Source: Halioxenophilus sp033283405 (lineage in GTDB: Bacteria > Pseudomonadota > Gammaproteobacteria > Pseudomonadales > Cellvibrionaceae). Taken from it: a stretch of 64,000 nucleotides of DNA. The stretch lies in contig NZ_JAWMQR010000002.1 of the NCBI RefSeq assembly GCF_033283405.1, forward strand, positions 372,001 through 436,000. Direction: 5' to 3'. Shown piece by piece: positions 34,429 through 43,071 of this stretch. The notes beneath the pieces are model-generated. The model had not been told where the DNA came from. It ran no database searches and was given only the letters and a program-made list of their open reading frames with translations. A program made the translations under genes and the position numbers. Position 1 is the stretch's first letter; the number at the start of each line of letters is the position of its first letter.

Positions 34429-34755
34429 ACGCTTTCAAGGAGGATGGCCGTCGGCGGCGCTATTGGTGAGTGCCCACTTACGCGAAGCTTGCCGGGGCTG
34501 CGGGTGGTGATAGTCATTGAGGCGGGAATCGATAGGCACCGGCAGCCAGGCCCAGCCTGCGCCGGTGGTGTTTAGCCCGAGTGGTCTCACCCCAAGCGCG
34601 CCAGAAGCCCACTGGCCACCCGCCGCCACGGGAGTACCGATTTGCAGGTCATGGGTATTGTGTAAAGCGGCGGCTATGTGGCTGTTATGGGTGCTGATCG
34701 CCGAGGCCAGCGGTTGAGCTGCCAGCCTCGGCGCAGGCTAAGCTTCCCGGTCTGT

Positions 34756-36762
34756 TCACTGCGCCGCCACCGAGGCTGCCGGTGCCAACAGCGCCTGCAC
34801 CTGGCTCCAGGGCACCAGTTTCAGGTTTTGCCGGGTCTCGGGCATGCGATTGCGGCCATCCTGCACCACCAGCATCCCCTGGGACCAGATGCCGCCTAAA
34901 TTGGCGGCCACCACTTCCAGGCCATCGGTTTCCGAGACCCCGTCGATGCCCTGCTGGTCAAAACCCTGGCCAGCCGCGGCGGCGATGCGGAATGCGCCTG
35001 CGGCCTGGTACGGTGCCTCGGCATTGACCACCACATAACTGTCATTGCCCTGGCTGGAGATCACCAGCTGACTGCTGCCATCGGCGTGGTGATAGAGCCC
35101 CAAGCCCTCGACATCATCGTGCAGCAAGCCACCGACCTTGATCACCGGCTGCAGTGCAAGCGGGGCATCAGGTTCGGCGGCCAGTACCCAAACACCAACG
35201 TCCTCTTCGCCGATAAACAGGCGCCGGTTGCGGTCATCCGCCACACAGCCCTCGGGCTGGCTCGACAACTGCCAGCGGCGTACCTCTGTGCCGGTAAAGT
35301 GGCTGGCATCAATCCGGTACTGTAGGTAGGTGCCGTCTTTGTCGTTGATAAAGGCGTAGAGGTGGTCTTCGTCCGGCTGATAGAGACAAAAACCGTAGAC
35401 CTCGCTCAACCCAGTGGCGATGTCGGCCACGTGGGCAACCTGCCGAGTGGCAGCATCGATGGTGAACAGGCTGATGGCGTTCAGGTCGCGATGGCTGGCG
35501 GCGGCGATTGCCAGGGTGTGCGGCCCGGCCTTAACGCCGCTGCGCACATCCACGTTATTCAGGCGGCCGACATCCAGCAGTTGCCGCTGGTGGCCGTCCA
35601 GACCATAAACGCGCAGGCCGCGCTTTTTATCGGTGGCCAAGATCAGGGATTGCTGTGGCTGCGCGGGATTGATCCACACCGCCGGGTCATCCATGGCATC
35701 ACCGAACTGGTCGGCGGTATCGGTTTCCACCGCCGGGCGCACCACCGGCAGCGGCGCAGGCGCACGGACCTCGGGCGCGGGCCAGGCGAATTGGGTTTGC
35801 CACCAGCGGCCGCTGTCGTCGTCACGCACCGTTAAGGCCAGGCCGCCGTCGGCTGTGGTGGCGTGCAGCTGTTGGCCGTCGGCGATTTCAGCCAGGGGCT
35901 TGGCCGGCCAGTGCTTCCAGCCCTGCGGCTGGCGCTGTAGCGGGTGCAGTTGCGCCGCTTTCGGGTCGATCAGCAGCAGGCCACCGGGCACCACCCGCAT
36001 ATTGCCCACCTCCCCCTCGATCTCGCCAAAGGGGGCGACCATGGCCACCGGCTGGCGCTGGCTGGGGGCTTCAGCGGCGGCGGGGAAACGCCACAAACCG
36101 ACGGCCTCTTCATTGACAAACAGATCGCCAAAAGCGTCGTCCACCTGGCAAAAGCTGGCACTGGGCGGAATTGGCAGGCTGCGAACCAGGAGCGGCTCGG
36201 CCAGCAGCTGTTCGCCACTGCCCAACAGCCATTGGCCTCCGGCGCCCTGCTCACTCACCACAAACAGATAGTTGTCCGCGCTGGCATTGGCGTGGGCGGC
36301 TTGATAGAGGCAGGCATTGGACAGCGCGTACTCCTGTGTGGGCAGGGTCACCGCCTGGCCAAAGTGCTGGTCGCTGACCACCACCGCCAGCGCTCGTTGG
36401 GCCGTGTCGTCGACCGCCGCCACCAGCCAGCGTCCCGGGGCCAGTGGCCGCACGTCGAACTGCTCAAAGCTGCCGGCCAGCTGGTCCAGCACTTGCTGGT
36501 CGCCACTGCGCAACTCCAGCCCCTGGCCCGACACCGCCAGCAGGGTCAAACCGCTGCTGGCCAGCACCAGGCGATCCAGGCTAGCGGTGGCAACGGCACT
36601 CGGCTGCCAGGTTAATGCCTCATTCCCAGCCCCAGCCGTGGACTGCAGGTTGCCCCCACAAGCGTGGAGGCTGGCGCCGATGACTAGGGCAGCCACGGCT
36701 TTTATCGACAATATTCCGATGCGTAACTGCCCGGATTGATGGGTTCGCTTGCTGTTCATCAT
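34756..36762 (-). CDS. Beta-propeller phytase, lipoprotein, with extra N-terminal domain
   Basis: A 668-aa protein. The signal peptide ends in a lipobox-like SLHAC. Residues from about 335 on are a complete beta-propeller phytase: DDPAVWINP, ATDKKRGLRVYGLDG, NNVDVR, VYGFCLY, EGCVADDRNRRLFIGEED, DDVEGLGLYH, SSQGNDSYVV and the C-terminal IDGVSETDGLEV. These carry the acidic Ca2+-binding residues and basic phosphate contacts known in the family. The N-terminal half is a weaker, related propeller-like domain, as in dual-domain phytases. It releases phosphate from phytate at the cell surface or periplasm. The gene starts 71 bp after the TonB-dependent receptor, so the pair should act as a phosphate-from-phytate unit. 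Confidence 0.93.
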   Translation of the reverse strand: MMNSKRTHQSGQLRIGILSIKAVAALVIGASLHACGGNLQSTAGAGNEALTWQPSAVATASLDRLVLASSGLTLLAVSGQGLELRSGDQQVLDQLAGSFEQFDVRPLAPGRWLVAAVDDTAQRALAVVVSDQHFGQAVTLPTQEYALSNACLYQAAHANASADNYLFVVSEQGAGGQWLLGSGEQLLAEPLLVRSLPIPPSASFCQVDDAFGDLFVNEEAVGLWRFPAAAEAPSQRQPVAMVAPFGEIEGEVGNMRVVPGGLLLIDPKAAQLHPLQRQPQGWKHWPAKPLAEIADGQQLHATTADGGLALTVRDDDSGRWWQTQFAWPAPEVRAPAPLPVVRPAVETDTADQFGDAMDDPAVWINPAQPQQSLILATDKKRGLRVYGLDGHQRQLLDVGRLNNVDVRSGVKAGPHTLAIAAASHRDLNAISLFTIDAATRQVAHVADIATGLSEVYGFCLYQPDEDHLYAFINDKDGTYLQYRIDASHFTGTEVRRWQLSSQPEGCVADDRNRRLFIGEEDVGVWVLAAEPDAPLALQPVIKVGGLLHDDVEGLGLYHHADGSSQLVISSQGNDSYVVVNAEAPYQAAGAFRIAAAAGQGFDQQGIDGVSETDGLEVVAANLGGIWSQGMLVVQDGRNRMPETRQNLKLVPWSQVQALLAPAASVAAQ

Positions 36763-36833
36763 TACTCGCTAATTAACTACCTTTCGTCACGCCATCGCTG
36801 ACGTCGACGGACCCTGCGTAAGCGGCGGGATTT

Positions 36834-39365
36834 TTACATTGAGACAAAGGTGATGCCCAGTTTGAACGACGGGCCATACTCCTCGTATTGGGTGTTGAAA
36901 GCCGACCGGCCGGTGTAGACGTAGTAGCTTTCGTCGGTGATGTTGTGGGCCTCAAAGTTGAGCCGCAATTGATCGGTGAGGTAGTAGTTGGCAGTCAAAT
37001 CCACGTAGGTTTGGCTGTCGACAAACTCATCGTGTTGCGGGTCGTCGAAGGCCACCTCAGACAGCAAACTGGACTTGTAATTAGCCGACAGGCGCACGCT
37101 GAGTTTTTCGTTCTCCCAACCAATCATGGCATTGCCCACCTGATCGGACTGGAACGGCAGGTTGATGTCGCGCTGGTTGGCGCCACTGCCAATACGGGCA
37201 TCGGAATGGGTGACGGTCAGGTTGGCACCCACCAGCAGGCCGTTCCAGGGCGCCGGCAGCTGCCCAAGTTGCTGTGACCAGGTCAACTCCAAACCGTAGA
37301 GGGTGGCGCTGTCGCCATTGGCGAAGGTCTCCGCCTCGCTGAAATCCAGCCACTCACCCTGGCCGGCCAGATCCGTCTGGTAGATAAAGTTACTGATGTC
37401 TTTGTAGAAGAAGAAGGCCGAGGCGATACCCGCCCGACCTAAATAGTGTTCGATACCCAGGTCAATATTGGACGACTCCAGCGGGTCCAGCTGTGGGTTG
37501 CCGAAGGCGGCTTCGTCATCGTCGATCACGAAGCCCGGCGCCAGTTGCTCAAACGATGGCCGCACCACAGTGTTGGTCCAGGCGGCGCGAAGTTGGGTGT
37601 TGTCGCCCAACTGGTAGCGCAGGTGGGCACCGGGCAGCCAGTGCTGGTAGTCGTTGTCGGCGCTCACCGACTGGTAGTCACCATCGGTTAAACCGGTGCC
37701 CTCGGCACTGAAGTCGGTGGCTTCAAAACGCAGGCCGACAATCACGCGCAGTGGGCCCTGGTCGAGGGTGTTCATCAGGTAGGCGGAGGTGATGTCCTCA
37801 TCCATGACAAAGTCTTCGATGCGGGAATCTTCCTCGTTGTAAAACTCGTTTTTGTTGAGGCCGGCCAACAAGCTGCGTACGCCTGAGGCATTAATCGACG
37901 GGCCGAAATCACCCAGGCTGTAATCCACGCTGGAACCGGCGTAGCCGCTGAGCAGCAGTTGCTGGTCGCCAATGCCGTAATCGGAGAAGTCTTTGTATTT
38001 CCAGGCGTTGGCGTCGTTGTCCTTTTCCCGCTGGCTGAGTTTGGCGCCCAACTTAAGCTGCGCGGCCATGCCCGACCACACGTAGTCACGGGCCAGGTCG
38101 AGCTTGATGTTCTGTTCTGTATCACTGGTGTATTGCTGCTCCCACTTGACCTTGTCCAGGCTATAGGCGCCGGCATCGTAAAAGGCGGCAGCGGCGACGA
38201 CCGTTGGCCTGCGGCTGTTGCCAAAGCTGACGTTGGTGAAGTCATCGTTGCTCGCGAACTCGGCACCGGCAATGTGCTCCGGTGTCTCTTCCGAGGATTC
38301 GCTGTAGCCTGCCTGAGCATTAAAAGTCCAGTTACCCAGTGCCCAGTCGCCACCAAGCACATAGGATTCAATCTTCTGGGTCTCTTCGCGGCTTTTCAGC
38401 TCGCGCCAGGCCTCGGCATCGGCACTGTCACCGGCGGCGACCGGATCGCTGAATTCCACCCCGGCGGCGTTGCGGGTTTCGGTATCGGTGAATTCGCTGT
38501 ACAGGCTGTGCAGGAAGATACCGCCATTGCCGATCTTGTAGTCGAGGTTCAGCCCCAGGCCGGTACGCTCGCGGGTGATTTCGTAGTCCCGCATTTCGGT
38601 CTCTTCCAGGCGCGCACCCTGGTCAAAATCCCAGCCGCCACCGGTCTCCACGTTGTCCGAACCGAAGTCGCGCTGCTCCCAACTGAACGCCAGGGCGACC
38701 GCCAAATTGTCCTCTGCGCCGCCCAGGCTGAACTGGTCACTGACCGCACCGGAGAGCTTGCCGCTGTACTGCTCAGTGTTGTCGTCGTAGGTTTGGTCGC
38801 CGGAAAAGGTGTAAAAGCGGCCCTGGTGATCGAAGCCGGAGAGGCTCTCCACCTCGATGCTGCCGCCCAGAGAGTTGGCGTCCATATCCGGTGTCACGGC
38901 CTTCACCACCGACAGGGTCTCGACCAATTCCGACGGAATCACATCCAGGGCCACGGCGCGGGTGTCGCTGTTCGGCGAGGGGATGGTGGTGCCGTTGATC
39001 TGCACACTGTTGAGGTCCGGCGCCAGGCCGCGAACACTGACAAAACGGCCCTCGCCCTGGTCGCGCTCAATGGAGATGCCGGGCAGGCGCTGCACCGCTT
39101 CGGCAACATTCTCGTCGGGCAGCTGCGCCACGGCGTCAGAGCTGACCACGCTTTTAATGCTGTCGGCCATGCGCTGTTTGCGAATGGCGTTATCCAGGGC
39201 CGCGCCCTGGCCAATTACCAGTATCTCCTCAATGTTCGATTCCGGGATAGCCTCCTCGGCCATCAGTTGGGCGGAAGCCAGAGTCAGCAGTGGCACGCTG
39301 GCGGCGGTTAACCTAAGCAACAACTGCGAGTGGAAAGTCAGCATGGCTGCGCGAGGATTATTCAT
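36834..39365 (-). CDS. TonB-dependent outer-membrane receptor, phytase-linked
   Basis: An 843-aa receptor of the CirA/OmpA-like TonB type. After the signal peptide (LTAASVPLLTLASAQLMA) are the TonB box region (IEEILVIG), the plug domain (SDAVAQLPDENVAEAVQRLPGISIERDQGEGRFVSVRGL) and a 22-strand barrel ending with the typical aromatic terminus (PSFKLGITFVSM, one residue past the usual final aromatic). ATG 39365 is preferred for its GGAAGG site; longer starts would put 54 odd residues before the signal. Placed directly before phytase and behind a Pho box, it probably takes up phytate or a derivative (inference). Confidence 0.92.
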   Translation of the reverse strand: MNNPRAAMLTFHSQLLLRLTAASVPLLTLASAQLMAEEAIPESNIEEILVIGQGAALDNAIRKQRMADSIKSVVSSDAVAQLPDENVAEAVQRLPGISIERDQGEGRFVSVRGLAPDLNSVQINGTTIPSPNSDTRAVALDVIPSELVETLSVVKAVTPDMDANSLGGSIEVESLSGFDHQGRFYTFSGDQTYDDNTEQYSGKLSGAVSDQFSLGGAEDNLAVALAFSWEQRDFGSDNVETGGGWDFDQGARLEETEMRDYEITRERTGLGLNLDYKIGNGGIFLHSLYSEFTDTETRNAAGVEFSDPVAAGDSADAEAWRELKSREETQKIESYVLGGDWALGNWTFNAQAGYSESSEETPEHIAGAEFASNDDFTNVSFGNSRRPTVVAAAAFYDAGAYSLDKVKWEQQYTSDTEQNIKLDLARDYVWSGMAAQLKLGAKLSQREKDNDANAWKYKDFSDYGIGDQQLLLSGYAGSSVDYSLGDFGPSINASGVRSLLAGLNKNEFYNEEDSRIEDFVMDEDITSAYLMNTLDQGPLRVIVGLRFEATDFSAEGTGLTDGDYQSVSADNDYQHWLPGAHLRYQLGDNTQLRAAWTNTVVRPSFEQLAPGFVIDDDEAAFGNPQLDPLESSNIDLGIEHYLGRAGIASAFFFYKDISNFIYQTDLAGQGEWLDFSEAETFANGDSATLYGLELTWSQQLGQLPAPWNGLLVGANLTVTHSDARIGSGANQRDINLPFQSDQVGNAMIGWENEKLSVRLSANYKSSLLSEVAFDDPQHDEFVDSQTYVDLTANYYLTDQLRLNFEAHNITDESYYVYTGRSAFNTQYEEYGPSFKLGITFVSM

Positions 39366-39457
39366 GATTGGGCCTTCCATAATCGGTGGTCGGGAAACGG
39401 TTGGCGCCCCGTGGATCGGCGGGCCGGATCTCTGAGGGGCGTAAGTTCTGGCTGCGG

Positions 39458-39491
39458 ATGCTAGGAATGCAAAATGACAGTTCCGTGACAG
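39458..39491 (-). promoter_or_regulatory. PhoB-type promoter: Pho box plus -10 before receptor/phytase operon
   Basis: On the minus strand CTGTCAC-GGAA-CTGTCAT (39491-39474) matches the Pho-box consensus of two 7-mers spaced by 4 bp. Ten bases further is TAGCAT (39463-39458), a plausible -10, exactly the spacing of PhoB-activated promoters. The receptor ATG is 93 nt downstream. Confidence 0.85.
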
Positions 39492-39697
39492 CGCTTTCGC
39501 CGATGCCCGGCTGGCGGCGGTTGGCAACGCTTGAACCAGTCAAAGTGAGCCGATAGGACTCCCCGCGGCCATGGTTGTGCGGCCGGGAAGCACCGCCACC
39601 AGTGGCGGCAGGGCCATTTTTCAGGCGGGTGGGGTTTTAATTACCGGGTTTGGCTAGATTTTGAGTCGGCTTAGGTGAGCCGATTTGCCTCCCCTGG

Positions 39698-39715
39698 CTG
39701 TCACACAGTTGTCAC
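39698..39715 (+). promoter_or_regulatory. Second Pho-box-like site before GGDEF/AraC genes
   Basis: CTGTCAC-ACAG-TTGTCAC has the 7-4-7 layout with one changed base. It lies 66 bp before the GGDEF gene start; the -10 after it is weak. Confidence 0.55.
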
Positions 39716-39781
39716 ACACTTCTGGTGAGCTGCGTTTCTCCTCGCGGCGCGCGCCGCCTGCCACCGGATAACAGACCGCTC

Positions 39782-40696
39782 ATGCCCAGTTTTCTTCGCC
39801 TACATTTCACCAAACTCGCCTTGCTGTTGCTGCTCGCCAACGCGCTGCTGCTGCTCTATTTGGGCACCGGTGCCTGGAAGCCTCTGGCCGAGTGGAGTGG
39901 GATGGATATCGTCGGCGAGGGTGGCGCCGGCGTGCTGACCTTTGTCTGGCTCTGCCTGATTCTCAACAGCCGCCCCAGTGGCCGCATCACCACCTTGCTG
40001 ACTCTGGGCTTGGGGTTGATGTTTATCGCCTGGTGGGCCGACACCCTGGATGAATTTATTCGCCTGCCGGAAGCGGTCAGCTGGGATCACTGGTTGGAAT
40101 CCCTGCCGATGAGCCTGGGCATGTTGATACTCACCTACGGCCTCTACCACTGGCACCACGAGCAACTGGCCATCAGCGCCCAGCTGCAAAAACGCGAGCG
40201 CTTGTTTCGCGAACATCGCCATTTTGACCGGCTGACGCCGCTGGCGGATGCCAATTATTTGCGCCAGCAGATCGAACTGTGCCAACAAAGCGAAGGCCAG
40301 CAACCGATGACCTTAATCGCGCTGGACATCAACGACTTTGATGGCATTAACCAGCAGTTTGGCCACGCCGAAGGCGACCGGGTGTTGCTGGCGGTGAGCC
40401 AATTGCTGCTGCTCAGCCTGCGCAACGACGACCTGCTCTGCCGACTGGCCGGCGACCGCTTTGTCATTCTGTTGCCGCGCACCGGCGAAACCCAGGCCCG
40501 GGTGATGGCCGGCGAGTTGCAGCAGTCCATCGCCCACTTTGTCTACCGCAGCAGCTTGCAACAGCTGGGTGAGCGCGTTCACCTACAGGCGACCACCGCC
40601 GTGACCATGGCACGGGAGGAGAGCCCGGAGCAGTTGCTGGAACGCTTGCAACTGACCTTGTTGCGCGCTAAACAGCCGCTCGCGCTTAGGGCCTGA
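39782..40696 (+). CDS. Membrane protein with degenerate GGDEF domain
   Basis: A 304-aa inner-membrane protein: four hydrophobic segments in the first about 130 residues (KLALLLLLANALLLLYLG, VLTFVWLCLIL, LLTLGLGLMFIAWW, LPMSLGMLILTYGLYHW), a short coiled linker, then a GGDEF-like domain. The fold motif LDINDFDGINQQFGHAEGDRVL is intact, but the active-site loop reads AGDRF (residues 223-227) instead of GGDEF, losing the key acidic residue, so cyclase activity is unlikely; GTP binding or signalling is possible. ATG 39782 gives a natural N-terminus; an in-frame upstream start adds 19 residues. Six bases separate it from the AraC gene. Confidence 0.85.
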   Translation: MPSFLRLHFTKLALLLLLANALLLLYLGTGAWKPLAEWSGMDIVGEGGAGVLTFVWLCLILNSRPSGRITTLLTLGLGLMFIAWWADTLDEFIRLPEAVSWDHWLESLPMSLGMLILTYGLYHWHHEQLAISAQLQKRERLFREHRHFDRLTPLADANYLRQQIELCQQSEGQQPMTLIALDINDFDGINQQFGHAEGDRVLLAVSQLLLLSLRNDDLLCRLAGDRFVILLPRTGETQARVMAGELQQSIAHFVYRSSLQQLGERVHLQATTAVTMAREESPEQLLERLQLTLLRAKQPLALRA

Positions 40697-40702
40697 CACC
40701 CG

Positions 40703-41755
40703 ATGCAGTGGTACACGCGTGCTACGCGATTCATACCGGCGCAAGGATTGCCGCTTAGCCTGCTGGAGTTGTGTTTGCAGCGCGACCTGGACAGCCATCG
40801 GGTGTTGCGCGGCAGCAAACTGTTCCTGGACGAAATTCTGCACAGCAACCCGCCGATCAGTGTTGAACAGACTTTCCGGATTCTCGACAACGCCCTGCAG
40901 TTGTTAAACAGCGATGAGGCGCCCTTTCAACTGGGCCAGCGCCTGCTGCCCGGGGCTAACGGCGCCGCCAGTAGGGCTCTGATGCTGGCCCCCAACCTGT
41001 ACGCGGCGCTGGAGTTGTTCGTCAAACACCAGCCACTGCTGTCACCGCTGCTGGTGCCCAGATTCCACCTGGATGACCACTACGGCTACCTCTATTGGCA
41101 GGACGGCTGTGGCGCTGGCAAGTTAGCCCAGGCGCTGGTCGAGGCGAGCACGGTGGCGGTCATTGCCTTCAGCCGCCGGCAGCTGGGTGCGCGCCCGCCC
41201 TGGCAATTGGCGTTTCGCCACACCCGCCCCAAGTACATCGAGCAATACTGGGCACACATGGGCGATACCCTGGCCTTTGGACAACCCTGTGATCTGATGC
41301 GAATTCCGCGTGAATATCTGTTTCAAAACTGGCAGGCGGAGGGTATCACCGGCCAGTTGGCGCTAACCCAGGCCGGGCAACAACTGGCGCAATTGCCGGC
41401 CAGCCAACCGCTGTTAGCGGCAATTTACGACCAACTGATGGCCGCCCTCTGTGCCTGCGATAGCCGCGCCTTGCAGTTGGAATCCCTGGCTGCGGCCATG
41501 GCCATAAGCCCCGCCACACTCAAGCGCCACCTGCAAAAACACGGCAGCCACTTCCAGCGGCTGCTGGACCAGGTGCGTTTGCACCGGGCACTCTACCTAT
41601 TACACCACCAGAGACTCTCCACCGAAGCCGTGGCACAGCAGCTTGGCTTTCACGACAGCGCCGGCTTTCGGCGCTCGTTCAAACGCTGGACCGGCCAAAC
41701 CCCCGCCGCCCTGCTGCAACAAACCGAGTCTGGGTTCGCACACTTGGCGATCTAG
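40703..41755 (+). CDS. AraC-family transcriptional regulator (Arabinose_bd-type N-terminus)
   Basis: A 350-aa regulator. The N-terminal about 200 residues resemble the OruR/ArgR-like sensor domain (ELFVKHQPLLSPLLVPRFHLDDHYGYLYW). The C-terminus has two helix-turn-helix motifs: LESLAAAMAISPATLKRHLQKHG and STEAVAQQLGFHDSAGFRRSFKRWTGQTPAALL. It is co-transcribed with the degenerate GGDEF gene and divergent from the receptor/phytase pair, so it may add a substrate signal to their control (inference). Confidence 0.9.
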   Translation: MQWYTRATRFIPAQGLPLSLLELCLQRDLDSHRVLRGSKLFLDEILHSNPPISVEQTFRILDNALQLLNSDEAPFQLGQRLLPGANGAASRALMLAPNLYAALELFVKHQPLLSPLLVPRFHLDDHYGYLYWQDGCGAGKLAQALVEASTVAVIAFSRRQLGARPPWQLAFRHTRPKYIEQYWAHMGDTLAFGQPCDLMRIPREYLFQNWQAEGITGQLALTQAGQQLAQLPASQPLLAAIYDQLMAALCACDSRALQLESLAAAMAISPATLKRHLQKHGSHFQRLLDQVRLHRALYLLHHQRLSTEAVAQQLGFHDSAGFRRSFKRWTGQTPAALLQQTESGFAHLAI

Positions 41756-42016
41756 TCGTCACAGCCGGATGGCAATAGAAAATTCACACGGAGGGGGCCG
41801 ACCACCTGCCGGCTATTCGCGCCATGGTGGTGTGTGTTTTTTTGGAGAAGTGGGGAGCGCCAACAGCTTGTCGACTTGGGCAGCCGGTGTCATCACCGCT
41901 GGCGACGTGCGCGTTTCAACGGCTGCAAGTTGCCCGGAACAAGCAATCGCTAGGGAGACTCACGCCAGCGTTTTGTCGCGCAAGGTGGACCGCTACCAAC
42001 GATGAAATCACTCGGC

Positions 42017-42754
42017 TTAATCAAACGGTTTTTCCGCCAATACAGTACGCCACAACTCGGCAAACACCACCGCTTTATGTTCACCGGCCATGGTAAATAC
42101 CCGCTCCTTGGGCAACAGCTCTGCCAGCAGATCGTGGCCGCTTAAACGATCGTTATCGCCGTAACCCAGCCAGACCTTACCACTTTGTAACAGAGCCTCA
42201 TTGGCCAGCAGCCACTGCCACAACTCGGCCATACTCTGTTTGCGACCGTCCAGACCCAGTTGCCAGGGTGCGGGGCCGCCGTTGTTAAGATAGTCACGCA
42301 CCTGAGCGTGCAGCTCCGCCTCACCACTGTAGGGCGCGAGCAGCACCACACCGGCAAACTGCGCGGGCAGATCACGCAATGCCAACAGGCTCCCCATGCC
42401 CCCCATGGAGACCCCCACCAGAAAGATTCGCTGATAACCCTGCGCCTTGGCCGGCTCGATAATATCCGCCTTCAGCCTGGGCAGAAGTTGGCGCGTGCGG
42501 TAGTAGCCGAAGTGGGCATCGGGGCAGACCAGGTCAACACTGGGGTAGGCCTGTTGCAAGGCCGCCACAAAACCGTATTTTTCAAAATCCTTGGGCGAGC
42601 CCCCCAAACCACCCAGCGCAATCACCAGGGTTTTGTGATCCGACTGCGGGCCGCTGAAGCTCAACTGGTTCATCGGCACCTTGATGCTGGCGCAGGCGGT
42701 GAGCAAAATGGTCGATAGAAGAATTGTGTAACGCAGAAAGAGAAATGACCTCAT
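42017..42754 (-). CDS. Alpha/beta-hydrolase lipoprotein
   Basis: A 245-aa protein with a lipoprotein signal (LLSTILLTAC, Cys21). The hydrolase fold shows LGGLGGSPKDF (oxyanion-type loop), the nucleophile elbow GVSMGG (Ser116), an acid position in GDNDRL and the catalytic His in GEHKAVV. This is a compact serine hydrolase anchored to a membrane; substrate unknown. Monocistronic; divergent from the acyltransferase gene. Confidence 0.87.
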   Translation of the reverse strand: MRSFLFLRYTILLSTILLTACASIKVPMNQLSFSGPQSDHKTLVIALGGLGGSPKDFEKYGFVAALQQAYPSVDLVCPDAHFGYYRTRQLLPRLKADIIEPAKAQGYQRIFLVGVSMGGMGSLLALRDLPAQFAGVVLLAPYSGEAELHAQVRDYLNNGGPAPWQLGLDGRKQSMAELWQWLLANEALLQSGKVWLGYGDNDRLSGHDLLAELLPKERVFTMAGEHKAVVFAELWRTVLAEKPFD

Positions 42755-43071
42755 AGATAATCCTTACGCTTTTAAATGTTCCTTACCTGCCAAATAGACT
42801 CAAATCCGTATTATTCATCTCAATTCGGCGAACATTTTACCTGCCACCGATCACCCCACGAACAGCCAGGGTCAATTGTCGATACTTGGGTATTTTTGCC
42901 GACTATTTGAACAACCGTTAAAAGCCCCAAAGCAACCAGTTACCCACCAAACCTCCTGCCTGAATTAGTAAATACCACCAAGAAATTAACACTACTGGTA
43001 ATGTGTGTTCTAATCGCCCAAATCACCGAACACAGCCAACCCAGGTGGCCAAGATTTAACCACCGCCAGCT
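42755..43071. other. 317-bp divergent intergenic region
   Basis: AT-richer than its flanks and should contain both promoters, but I can place neither firmly. No repeats or ORFs of note. Confidence 0.5.

Larger units (their letters stand above)
34309..34755. other. 447-bp intergenic region
   Basis: Holds the regulator promoter and operators listed separately (34375-34428). From 34430 to 34755 I see only short unsupported ORFs and no hairpin with a T-tract. Confidence 0.6.
39366..39781. other. 416-bp divergent promoter region of receptor and GGDEF genes
   Basis: Contains two Pho-box-like sites, one on each strand (39474-39491 minus, 39698-39715 plus), and repeated GTGAGCCGAT words at about 39546 and 39675. 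No gene seen. Confidence 0.65.

Noticed and set aside
34435..34629. Minus-strand 64-codon ORF
   Set aside because: No start signal and no conserved features; likely chance in GC-rich DNA.
39782..40696. Active diguanylate cyclase
   Set aside because: The active-site loop is AGDRF, lacking the essential acidic residue, so enzymatic activity is not claimed.
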